NCBI RefSeq assembly: GCF_907164915.1
Contig: NC_061863.1
Location: forward strand, 35,189,382-35,253,381
DNA: 64,000 bases
DNA from: Impatiens glandulifera
Lineage: Eukaryota; Streptophyta; Magnoliopsida; Ericales; Balsaminaceae
Direction of reading: 5' to 3'
Numbering within the stretch: position 1 is the first letter of the stretch; the number at the start of each line of letters is the position of its first letter. Below are positions 1 through 10,178 of the stretch, piece after piece. A program made the position numbers and the translations under genes. The notes below the pieces were generated by a model that was given only the letters and a program-made list of their open reading frames with translations, did no database searches and was not told where the DNA came from.

Positions 1-1224
1 ATTCTCAGATGAGAGTTTAGCCACTTTGTTTTCAAAATCTTTTGGTTCATAAGTTTGAGAGGAAGGAGAATTATCAGTTTCATATTTCAATCTCATTTCA
101 TTACAATAGTTTGACAACTTTTTGTACTCAATGACCATGTTATTAAGTGCATCAGTTAATTCATCTATTGTGAACTCTTTAGAGGAGAAGTCAAATACCT
201 AAGATTTTTTTTTTCATGAAGCATGTAACGTTTTCATCATCGTTGTCGCTGGATGATGAGTCATCTTAGTCGCTTTGAGCCCACTTGTCCTTGGTATCAG
301 CAGCCATGCAAGCCTTCAATTCTTTTGGGTTCTTTTTTTCATCTCGCTTTGCCTTCTTGCATTCCACCTTGAAGTGTCCTAGTTTATCAAAGTTAAAACA
401 TTTCAATTTATCCTTATAGTTACTCTTATCATCATTGTTAATATTTGAAGAGCTTGAGTTAGGATTGCTCTTCTTTATGAATTTCACAAATTTCTTCACG
501 AAGAGAGTCATGACATCGCTTTTGATCTGCTCCGCAATAGACTTCACATTAGTGGCAGTAGGTGGCTCCTCAGCAATCACTAGTGCCTTGGTTGAGATGA
601 TAGATGTGGAATGCTCCTCTTCGTTTCTAGAGTTTATCTCAAACTCATAGGCCTTCAGATCGGCTAGAAAATCATAGAGATCTATCTTGTTGAGATCTTT
701 GGATTCCCACATCACCATCGTCTTAATATCCCACTCTCTGGAAGAGCACGCATGACTTTGATTTCAACCTCTCTATTGTTGTAAGTCTTGCCCAAAGTGG
801 AGAGAGTGGTGATAATCTTATTGAATCTCTCATCGAATTTAGTCATCGTCTCTCCAGGACGCATCTTGATGTTATTGAACTATTGTGTGGCAACCACGAG
901 TTTGTTTTCTTTGGTTTGGTCATTGCCCTCACACAGTTGAGTCAGCTTCTCCCAGATGTCTTTAGTAGTGGGGCATGTGATGATCTTGTTGAACATGTTA
1001 TCATCCAATGTCTTGTAGAGGATGTCTCTAGCCATGTTGTTGAGGTTGTTCTTCCTCTTATCTTCACTAGTCCATTCAGATTTTGGTTTCTCAACCTTTA
1101 TCGGACCATCGGTAATGAAAAACCACATGTCATCATCTATGGTAGATAAATGAGTTTTCACTATCACCTTCCATCCATTGTTGTTTTTCTTATAGAACAT
1201 AGGAACCTTGTTGGTGGCAGCCAT
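1..1224 (-). pseudogene. Copia gag (element A), broken, runs off window start
   Basis: This is the N-terminal and central part of a Ty1/Copia Gag, the RNA-packaging capsid protein. The frame starts at an ATG at 1224, 43 bases after a tRNA-Met-type primer binding site. The UBN2/retrotransposon-gag-2 type region is visible (EWTSEDKRKNNLNNMARDI, then CEGNDQTKEN near 905-925). The segment at 266-718 continues with LADLKAYEFEINSRNEEEH and a zinc knuckle, CFNFDKLGHFKVEC, whose second Cys has become Phe. The frame changes between 718 and 880, so it cannot give a full Gag. The coiled-coil-like C-terminal part (1-240) leaves the window. It lies directly downstream of LTR A. The identity is secure because three more copies of the same Gag occur in this window. 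Confidence 0.88.
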
Positions 1225-1266
1225 ATACATGATTTTGGATCTAATGATGCTTAAGAATAGAAAATA

Positions 1267-1280
1267 GGGCTTTGATACCA
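1267..1280 (-). promoter_or_regulatory. Primer binding site of element A (tRNA-Met type)
   Basis: On the minus strand the sequence is TGGTATCAAAGCCC, two bases after the LTR end CCTAACA. It resembles the initiator-tRNA-Met primer site TGGTATCAGAGC that is usual in plant Copia elements. Confidence 0.85.
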
Positions 1281-1282
1281 CT

Positions 1283-2722
1283 TGTTAGGATCGGTGTTAA
1301 CAATAGAGACCGGGGTCTGACTATTGTGAATAGCTAATGACTTCAATTCGGTTTTAACTCTATTAGAAGTTATAACTTGTTTATATTCTACGCAAATCTT
1401 CACAAACTCTTGAACAAGTCAAGTGCAGAAATGTTTGTTGGATTTGAAGCTTCAGATGAACGAATATAAATGTTATAAAGTAAAGAACTATGGAATTTTA
1501 TGAATGTTCAAAGATATAACTCCTATGTCACCCCTTCTTCTACAACCGGAAGAATATTCACTAGAAGACTATGGTTGGTAAAGAACAAACTACACAAACC
1601 AAGTCAGAAACCACAGGGCTTAACAACTGCCTATTTCTGAACTTCTAGTTAACTCTTTGTTGAACCGAACAACTTATGTTCAACTTACAACAGTGAGATT
1701 TCACACAAAGAATAGTGAATGAATTACAGAGTAATCACACAGTGAGTAGTTTTGTTCTTGAGCTCGAGAGATTGAATGATCAAAGAGAGAGAGCTTAAAC
1801 GATAGTGTATGAAGCACGCGTAAATTCAAGGTTGAAAGAAGGAAAGTAAAGTTTGGTGTGTTGTCTGTTGTCCTTGGACTTCTATTTATAGTTGAAGTGA
1901 AACAACGGTCAAAACTTTTTTGAGGACACGTGTCCTCCTTTTGTTGGACGATTGCCAATAGTACGAGAGTGCAGCAAACTCTAAGCATTGGGATCGTGGC
2001 AGTTCCAGACAGGTAGTGCGTCGAATATCCTTTGATATTTTGTGTACTGTCGTGGGAAATTTGAACATTGGAGTACGTGGAATTTGTTCATTTGTTGTTG
2101 GAGCTAAGTTGTTAGACTGTTGAAAACGGTAACTATATATGGGATGAGAGAGTACAAAGTTAGACGCTCCCTCGGACGTCTAAAGGAGTTAGACGGCGTG
2201 TAACTATGCTTCCCTTTAGACTGTGTCTAAGGGAGTTAGACGGCGTCTAACTATGCTTCCCTTTAGACCGCGTCTAACTGTGCTTCCCTTTATATCGTGT
2301 CTAAAGGAGTTAGACAGCGTCTAACTACGCTTCCCTTTAGATCGCGTCTAAAGGAGTTAGACCGCATCTAACTGCGCTTTCCTTTAGATCACGTCTAACT
2401 ACACTTCCCTTTAGACCATGTCTAAAGGAGTTAGACCGCGTCTAACTACGTTTCCCTTTAGACCACGTCTAAAGGAGTTAGAACGCGTATAACTACGCTT
2501 CCCTTTAGACGTGGTCTAAAGGAGTTAGTCTGCGTCTATCTGCGCTTTCCTTTAGACCATGTCTAAAGGAGTTAGACAGCGTCTAACTGCGCCTTCCTTT
2601 AAACCATATCTAAAGGAGTTAGACCTCAGCCGAATAGACATTCTTCTTTAGATCTGTACCTGCACAATCGGAAAATAACCTAACTTAGTTTTGTTTGAAC
2701 CATATCATCAAAATTATGTTGT
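1283..2722 (-). mobile_element. 5' LTR of Copia element A, U3 end truncated
   Basis: On the minus strand the LTR ends in CCGATCCTAACA followed by the primer site. A TATA-like CTATAAATAG lies near 1884. The block carrying GGGGTGACATAGGAG near 1525 corresponds to GGGGTGACGTAGGAG in the other LTRs of this window. The U3 side contains the palindrome array at 2155-2640, and beyond it the LTR-conserved GTACCTGCACAA and AACTTAGTTTTGTTTG blocks. Homology stops near 2722, where an inverted LTR piece begins, so the terminal TGTTGGG end is missing. The edge is accurate to about 15 bases. Confidence 0.85.
2155..2640. repeat. U3 tandem array of TTAGACG/CGTCTAA palindromes (LTR A)
   Basis: About nine imperfect units of roughly 50-58 bp. 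Each holds a near-palindrome such as GTTAGACGGCGTCTAAC followed by TATGCTTCCCTTTAGACC. Point changes between units are frequent, so the array is not freshly amplified. Arrays built on the same heptamer lie at the same LTR position in several other copies in the window. Confidence 0.9.
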
Positions 2723-2734
2723 GACCATTGGTGC

Positions 2735-3320
2735 ACTTTAACTATAAATATAATCCCATGGACAACGGACAACCGACTGACTTTTGCTTGCTCACACATT
2801 TGCTCTTGCCATCTGACTGTCTTATCTCTCTAAAGCTCGAGAGCAAATTACTTATTGTATAGCTTTGATCATACTGTAATTCATATATTGTCTTTTTTGT
2901 GTGAAATTTCAGTGTTGTAAGTTGAATAGAGGTTGTTCGGTTCAACAAAGAGTTAGTTAGAAGTTTAGAAACAGGCAATTATTAAGCCTTGTGGTTCTGA
3001 CTGGGTTTGTGTAGTGTGTTTTATATCAACCAAATTCTTCTAGTAAATATCTTTCCGGTTGTGGAAGAATGGGTGACGTAGGAGTTATATCTTCGAACAT
3101 CCATAAAACTCCTTATGTTCTTTACTTTATGCCATTTATATTCGTTCATTTGAAGCTTCAAATCCAACAAACGTTTCCGCAATTAAACTTGTTCAAGAGT
3201 TTGTGAAGATTTGCATAGAATAGAAGTAGGTTTTAACTTCTAACAGAGTTAAAACCGAATTGAAAGTCATCAGTTGTTCACAATAGTCAGACCTAATCTC
3301 TATTGTCAACACTGATCCTA
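2735..3320 (+). mobile_element. Inverted partial LTR (R/U5 part)
   Basis: This plus-strand piece begins at the TATA region (ACTATAAATATAATCCC near 2742). It runs through the conserved GGGTGACGTAGGAGTTATATC block near 3070 and ends with CTGATCCTAAC, the usual LTR end. It is the inverted counterpart of 1283-1890. No primer site or gag follows; a tandem repeat begins at once. Confidence 0.8.
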
Positions 3321-3570
3321 ACGCTATCACTCGATAGGTACTCAAACAAAACTCTATCACTCGATAGGTACTCAAACAAAAACCCTATCACTCAATATGT
3401 ACTCAAACAAAAATCATATCTCTCAATAAGAATCCAAGCCTTATTTATCAACAAGCATAGTGATCATTTGTACATGATCCTGACAAAACTCTATCACTTG
3501 AATAGGTATGCAAAACAAAACCTTATCTCTTGATAGGTACTCCAAACAAAATCCTATTTTTCAATAGGTA
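3321..3570. repeat. About 31-bp tandem repeat (CTATCACTCGATAGGTACTC)
   Basis: Units of about 31 bp follow the pattern CTATCACTCGATAGGTACTC then AAACAAAA. The first two are nearly identical and later ones are degenerate, with one insertion near 3440-3480. The core CTATCACTCGATAG is itself nearly palindromic. Confidence 0.8.
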
Positions 3571-3589
3571 TTCTCCTTCCAACTCACAA

Positions 3590-3860
3590 ACACAAGAACC
3601 TATTTATTGATAGTACCATGATCATATGTATATGATCGCCTTCAACCTCACATACTGGTAACCTTCGTGGTAAGTTTATTAACTCTCACGACAAACATAT
3701 ATGTTAACAGTACCACGATCAATTATGCATGATCGCCCTATGAATTACTTGTTAGTAAGCCCTATAAATAAGCTTGTTAGCTTTCACTAAGAATTATTTG
3801 TTGATAGTCTCGCGATCATATACATATGATTGTCCTGAGTGTTACTTGTTAGTAACTCAC
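3590..3860. repeat. About 95-bp degenerate repeat with GATCATATGTATATGATC palindromes
   Basis: Palindromic cores such as CATGATCATATGTATATGAT recur near 3460, 3620, 3716 and 3806. Each is preceded by TTGATAGTAC-like sequence and followed by GCCT and a gene-free spacer. The stretch has no coding potential. Confidence 0.65.
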
Positions 3861-3984
3861 ATGAAACGTTTCTAAGATTTTCATGTTCCCTTCATATCTC
3901 CTAACAAATAACCTTAGTCATTTATACATAACTAATTTTGAATAATCTGTTGATATTCATTTTAAACATGAATTGATTTTTCAA

Positions 3985-5900
3985 TACCTATGATTATCTC
4001 TTTATCATTATCCTCTAGATTTTACCAGTACTTTGTTAAAGTTTGTAAAACAGGATTCCAATAGTTATCCTAGTTAGAATAATCTCCTACGAAAGATTCC
4101 TAAAGCAATGCTTGGAAGCACCTCGACGAAATGCTATACACAACATCCCTAGGTCACTCCAACATTAGCACGCTACATGTTCTATCTTTATAAACACCCT
4201 CAATATAAATTGGATAAGATAACTTAGTATTAGAAGTCATGCTCGAATCAGAATTTTCAAAACCAGTTTGTTGTATTCAAACTCGATTCGAGAGGGGCAC
4301 TCTATAAACACTAAAAATCTACATACCCAATTTATAAAATTAAAATAATTATTTTTATTTATTTTTAAATAAATAAAATCAAAATAATTAAACCCAAGGC
4401 TAAAGTCTAGTTAAAACAATTAATTAGATTAATTATTATGATAATTAAAAAACTAATTAATTAAAGATAATGGACAAACAAATAAATAAAATTATTTATG
4501 ATAAATGTTGTACTTATTTTATCTCAAAATAATTTTAGAAAAAATCAAGAGATAAAAAATAATTTAGGATGAAATGAGGTCCTCACTTCATCCACAAAAA
4601 TTATTTGTTTAACCCAAAAATATTTTTAAAAAAATGGAAAAATATTTCATATTTATTTTTAATATTTTTTGTATTTTAAAAGATTAAAATTAAATTAAAA
4701 AGAGTGAAAGAAAAAACAATTTCAAACAAACTCTTAAGGTTTTAAAATAAAAATAAATCTATAATCGGGTGTAGCCGAAATACAGATTTATTACTACAGT
4801 CGGAACATCGACCATTTGATGAATGCTGGATTTTCATCAAACGCCTAAGAAGCGCCCACGTAACTTGTTACAACCGAAGAAGTGTGCACCCGCGTAGTAG
4901 CCAATCAACTAACGTCTCATTAGCTAAATTGCAATGGAGCTAACGGAACGCATTAGAACCGTGATGGAACACTAACGGACCTCTCTGCATCCGTGTTTTT
5001 GCTTGAAACAACGTCGTTTCATCCCCCGACCATCTTTTTCATCGCGATCGCTGGAAGGATAAGAACAGCCGCCATCTTTGATTTTTCAAAGATGGAACTC
5101 GACCGTTTCTCAATATTTTCAGCTGATTCGAAAGTGAAATGATCATCCTACTCCGGTGATCATTTCCCCTACACATCTATGCATAATCACTACCTATATC
5201 AGCAAATTGGATGAAGAATAGTCAATACATTATTAATGATTTTAGGCTGATTCAATCCACTTGAAACCTCCACTGACTCAGGAAGGCTATAAATAGCATC
5301 CCTTCTCCCTCAACACTTCCGAAGGCAAGAGATAACATCTCAGGCCTCAATCAAAGAATTTTGAAAATCCGCCATCGAAACTCAAAACTTCTAATTTTTA
5401 GAATTTTTGTATAAGGCTCTAAAGCTTGGATCCAAACATCCCAAAAGCTTCCTTAAGGCCTAATGAGTGTTCTCCAATCCTTGGTATACTTCCAATCACT
5501 CTTTAAATCAACTTCCAGTTCAAATTTGAAATTTTTATATTTCAGTTTTCATAAGCTTGTATGGTGCCTGGTTATTTGATTTTTTATTAGAAATCGATTC
5601 TACAATCATTTATGAGCTTTTTGTGAAAGCCAAGATCGATCCATCGATCTCAAACAAAAAACTCAAATTTGAATTTTAAGAAATTAAAAAACGGGTTTTC
5701 TATTCTTGGGGTAATCCTTATAAACAACACCTTAAAAACTTTTCGAGCATATTTCTAATGATGCTGGACAACTATTTGAATCATGTTTGATCCATCCCGA
5801 TCATGTTTGATCAAAATCAAATTTTCAAAATAATTGAAAATTCTTAGTTCTTAAAATGGTCCAAATGAACAACCAGTGTTCATGTTTTGGTACCAATCAA
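3985..5900 (+). repeat. Dispersed repeat X, copy 1 (LTR-like, non-coding)
   Basis: A non-coding repeat of about 1.9 kb found again at 51205-53215 (same strand) and 43080-44988 (opposite strand). Shared landmarks in order are GCTTGGAAGCACC, CAAACTCGATTCGAGAGGGG, an AT-rich stretch, a GC-richer stretch near 4800-5100, GGCTATAAATAGCATCCC (TATA-like, 5287), GTGTTCTCCAATC and an AAATTTGAATTT stretch. A strong TATA box with no ORF suggests the LTR of an unrelated LTR retrotransposon. I did not find its primer site or its ends. Confidence 0.7.
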
Positions 5901-6025
5901 GTATATGAAGTATAAGGAAACTATTGGCCCGGAAGCGCTTTGACCCATGTTTTGACCCAATCAAGTATATGAAGTATAAGGAAACTATTGCTCATATTTT
6001 GGTACCAATTAAGTACCGGAGGTGC
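5885..6025. repeat. About 70-bp direct duplication at the X/pol junction
   Basis: The segment with AATCAAGTATATGAAGTATA, then AGGAAACTATTG, occurs twice (5895 and 5955). CCGGAAGCGCTTTGACCC and CCGGAGGTGCTTTGACCC follow at 5930 and 6015. It marks the junction between repeat X and the truncated reverse transcriptase. Confidence 0.7.
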
Positions 6026-6029
6026 TTTG

Positions 6030-6800
6030 ACCCAAAAATAATGTCATCAACATATATTTGAACAAGTAAATATGAGGGTATTTGACAAATTTAAACAATG
6101 TATTATCAACAGAACCTATGGTGAAGTCATGATCAAATAGGAATTTGGTAAGTGTATCATACTAGGCTCTAGGAGCCTGTTTAAGACCATATAATGCTTT
6201 ATCTAGTTTAAAAACATGGTTCATCAATGTATGATTTTTAAAACCGGGAGGTTGCTCAATGTATACCTCCTTATTAATTATTCTGTTAAGAAAGGCACTC
6301 TTAACGTCCATTTGAAAGACCTTGAAGTTTTTAAAAGCAGCAAATGCCAAAAAAATTCGAATGGCCTCAAATTTGGCGACATGGGGGAAAAACTCCTCAA
6401 AGTTGATGCATTCTTCCTGTTTATATCATTGGGATACTAATCTAGCATTGTTCCTTGTAACCAACCATCTTCATTAAGTTTGTTGCGAAAGACCCATCTG
6501 GTTCCAATGATAGATTGATTAGCTGGTCTTGGAACCAAATGTCATACTTTGTTTCTTTCGAACTGGTTTAGCTCCTCTTGCAGTGCAAGGATCCAATCTG
6601 GATCAAGCAATGCTTCGTCAACCTTTTTAGGCTCAATCTTAGATATGAAAGCAGAGTTCGCAAACTCATCTAACAGCTGATGTTTGGTCCTAAAAGGCGT
6701 AAAGGGGTTACCTATTATGAGCTCAGAAGGATAATTTCTGTTCCATTTGAAGTTTGGTCCCAAAACATTTTCTAACTGACTGGTTGGCTCTGAGGGATCT
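6030..6800 (-). pseudogene. Copia reverse transcriptase fragment (element D)
   Basis: Minus-strand RVT_2-type reverse transcriptase, which copies element RNA into DNA. The segment at 6542-6763 carries the domain entry (LLDPDWILALQEELNQFERN). The segment at 6162-6350 carries FQMDVKSAFLNRIINKEVY and EQPPGFKNH, then ALYGLKQAPRA, the standard Copia core. The catalytic YVDDIIFG is readable at about 6028-6051 in a shifted frame. The sequence then stops and joins repeat X, so the thumb, RNase H and 3' LTR are missing. Several frame changes separate the segments. It is not functional. Confidence 0.9.
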
Positions 6801-6959
6801 GAGCGACCGGTTGTTTGATCAAGATCTGACCGACCGGTTGGCTTAGAATTATTCAGACTGTCATTCGCCTGCCAAAATACAGTCTGGCCTTGTTGAGCTT
6901 CAACATTCTCAACCGTCCGGTCAGAAGCAATGTTTCAGTTGACATGTACTTCATTTTTT

Positions 6960-7710
6960 ATGTCAGATTGGAGAGTGACATTCTCCTATCTATTAGACAA
7001 ATCAGTGGATATAGTGGTGTCACTTTCGACAGACTCATCAAACACAACATTGGATGATTCTTCAACAGTTAGAGTTTGTTTATTATACACTCTATAGGTT
7101 TTACTGACTAAGGAATATCCTAACATAATACCAATATCGGATTTGGCATCAAAAGAGGTCAAATGATTCTTGCCATTATTATGAATGTAACACTTACAGT
7201 CAAAGATCCTAAAATGTAGAACATTAGGATCTTTTGCATGGTAAATTTCATAAGGCGTCTTATTAAATCTCTTATTGATCATTGACCGATTTTAAGTATG
7301 ACATGTTGTGTCGATAGTCTCTACCCAAAACTTTTGAGTCACTCTAGAGTCGGCTATCATTAATTTAGCCGCCTCCTTAAGGGTTTTGTTTCTCCTTTCA
7401 GCCAAACTGTTTTACTGTGGAGTTCTAGCACTAGACAACTCTTGTCTAATACCAGACTCCTCAAGGTAAGAAGACAGAGTCCTGTTAGTGAACGCAGTAC
7501 CCCTATCACTTCTAATTTTAATTATACTTACCGATTTTTTATTTTGTACTCTTTTAAGTATTTTAATCAAATTAGGGGTAATTTGATCTTTAGAAGCTAA
7601 GAAAATAACTCAAGTAAACCTAGAGTAGTCATCAATAATTATTAAGGTATATCTCATCCCTCCTAAGCTAGTTACCCTGATTGGACCGAAGAGGTCCATA
7701 TGCAAAAGCT
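6960..7710 (-). pseudogene. Copia integrase (element D), broken
   Basis: Minus-strand integrase catalytic core and C-terminal part. Near 7630-7705 the reading HMDLFGPIRVTSLGGMRYTL, then IIIDDYSRFT, is the standard Copia integrase core entry. At 6986-7282 follow NKTPYEIYHAKDP and FRIFDCKCYIHN, the usual region after the catalytic Glu. The frame between them is interrupted by stops (for example near 7280 and 7410). It would have inserted element DNA; in this copy it is decayed. Confidence 0.88.
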
Positions 7711-8271
7711 CTAAGCACCTATTAGACTGAATGTTACCTTTACTTTTAAAAATTGATTTGATATGTTTGCCCATCTGGCAGAACAAACTTTATCTTTAGA
7801 AAACTTCAACTTAGGAATACCTACTATTAATTCCTTAGAATAGATAGATTTAATTGTCTTAAAATTTAGGTGGTTAAGTCTCTTATGCCAAAGCCAGTTT
7901 TGATAGTTCTTAGCTATCATGCAAATAGGATTAGATGACTTATTTTTCCAGTTGACCTTATAAATATTACCTGTCATATGCACTGTCAACAGAGTACTTC
8001 CCCGTTGATCATTGAATATACATGATTGCTTATGGAATTCAACAAGATATCCTATATCACACATTTGACTTATACAAAGCAAGTTGTAGCACAGATTTTC
8101 AACAAGTAGCATGTTGTTTATGGTGAGGTTATCATGGACAATCTTACTCTTTCCCACAGTCTTACCCTTGGAATTATCACCAAATGTGATTCTTGATCTA
8201 GATTCCTTTGTAACATTGGTTAGAAGCTTGTTATTTCCGGTCATATGCCTTAAGCATCCACTATCCAAGTA
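7711..8271 (-). pseudogene. Copia protease and pre-integrase domain (element D)
   Basis: The minus-strand reading begins with DSGCLRHMTGNN, the aspartic protease active site (Asp-Ser-Gly) typical of Copia polyproteins. It continues to LWHKRLNHLNFKTI, the GAG_pre-integrase motif. The segment is open for about 185 codons but runs out of frame at CSARWANISNQF instead of continuing into the integrase. It is joined on the 5' side to the gag tail (IIWVPKVVNSF near 8330). Confidence 0.9.
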
Positions 8272-8329
8272 TCATTATGAATCCTTTAGGCAGCTGACCT
8301 ATTTAACCTGCGAATAAAACTATTTACAA

Positions 8330-10130
8330 CCTTTGGTACCCATATTATATTGGGTCCACGGTTAATCAGACCTTTGGAGATCCATACTTGTGTTACTTTG
8401 ATGGATCTCATAGTGTTTGTCTTAATAATTTTACTTGCATTAGGCTTGACATCTCTCTATCTGCCTTTCGATGAGTCATTATGTTGGAGGATGAATTTTG
8501 ATGAGGCTTTCTTGGTCGTCTGTCAGGTTTATGTCCAACTGATCGGCTGGCTTTCCTTCTCTCAGGGTTAAGCCACCTTGACTTGTTAGTTGGCTCGACA
8601 TATTTTAATTCCTTTTTAGTTATTCACTCATCTACATCGTGATTCACTTGAGTCAGTTGAGGTGCCCTTGACAAAACTTATAGGAGGAAGTATGCCTTTC
8701 GTGGGTTCAACTTCTTGCATGACTTGTTTAGGTTGTTGTTGTCATAGTCTAGACCAAATTTGCATTTGACAGGCCTTAGTTGACTTGTCATCTGATTGAT
8801 TTCATCCTAGACTTCGTCCATGCAGAGATCATATAGTTGGCTCTCTCATTTTCTTTAGTCAACAGTTGAACTGTCTCCTTGAGCTTCTCGATTTTAGAGG
8901 ATAGTTCATTGGTTTTACTATATTTGTTGTCTAATTGATCTGAAAAGAGATCAGACAATTTCTTGTACTCAATGACCATGTCATTGAGTGCAACAATCAA
9001 GTCGTCTCGAGTGAACTCTTCAGAGGCAAAGTCAAATACCTCTTCATCATTAGCCATGAATCACTTGATTTCTTCAACATCACTATCACTTGAGGAACTG
9101 GAGTCCGAATCACTTTGGGTCCACTTGCTTCTACTTTCCTCTACCAACATTTCTTTCTGATCCTTCTTATGCTTGGATGATTTGTGATGCTCCTTATGTT
9201 TCTGATTAGTTGGCTTTTTATCATATCTCATTGGCTTCCGACATTCCGACTTGTAGTGACCTAAAGTGTCATAGTTAAAATAACAGATGTTATCCTTATG
9301 ATCATTAGAGTTATTATTGTCATTGACAGATGGGTTGGGTTGATTCTTCCTTATAAATTTGTCAAACTTCATGACAAGTAGTGTCATTGTATCTTCGTTG
9401 AGCTGCTCAGCTGACTTGATGGGTGAAGGAACTACTAAATCCATAGAGGACACCAACGCCTTAGTTGAGGTCGAAGATGAGGGCTCGTCATCATTCCTTG
9501 AATTCATCTCGAACTCATGGGCTTTCAGATCGGCAAACATGTTGTACAACTTCATTTTGTGGAGGTTTCTGGAATCCTTCATCATCGTCGCCTTAATGTC
9601 TCAAGCACTGTGAAGAGCTTTCAACGCCTTAATGATGACTTCTTTGTTTCCATAGACCTTTACCAGAGTGGAAAGTTCAATGACAATGTTGGTGAAGCGT
9701 TCGTCAAATTTGTTCAGCGTCTCCTAGGGACGCATCTTGATATTATCAAACTTTTGAGTAGCAATCATGAGTTTATTCTCTCTTGTTTGCTCATTGCCCT
9801 CACAAAGTTGGATAATCTTCTCCCATATTTCCTTGGTAGTGGAACATGCTTTGATCTTGTTAAGAGTTTTTTACAAGGTGTTCTTGGCCATGTTATCAAG
9901 TTTGGCCTTCCTTTTATCTTAATTTGTCCACTCATGTCGAGGCTTCTCAACGGGGTGAGAAACACCATCAGCAGCAGTGGTGGATGAGTTGGCTTTATAG
10001 ATCTTTATAGGACCATTCGTAATAACGTATCGCATGTCGTCATCTTGGGAGGCTAGATGCACCTGCATGCAAATCTTCCAATCATCATACTCTTCCTTGT
10101 AGAACATGGGAGCTTGTTGACGAAAGACAT
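8330..10130 (-). pseudogene. Copia gag (element D), broken
   Basis: Gag starts at an ATG at 10130, 30 bases past the primer site, and is frameshifted almost at once (VNKLPMFYKEEYDDWK is in another frame). Recognisable blocks are DDDMRYVITNGPIKIYK, FADLKAHEFEMNSRNDDE (9585 region) and a decayed zinc knuckle, YFNYDTLGHYKSEC, in which both first Cys positions are Tyr. A Lys/Ser-rich stretch, FASEEFTRDDLIVALNDMV (near 9000) and the tail IIWVPKVVNSF follow. An in-frame insert (TTAADGVSHPVEK) distinguishes this copy from the other three. Confidence 0.88.
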
Positions 10131-10160
10131 GATGATATTTGATTGCTTGAGAATAGAAAC

Positions 10161-10176
10161 CCTTTCTCTGATACCA
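10161..10176 (-). promoter_or_regulatory. Primer binding site of element D
   Basis: The minus strand reads TGGTATCAGAGAAAGG two bases past the LTR end CCTAACA. The first ten bases match the usual tRNA-Met primer site. Confidence 0.85.
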
Positions 10177-10178
10177 CT

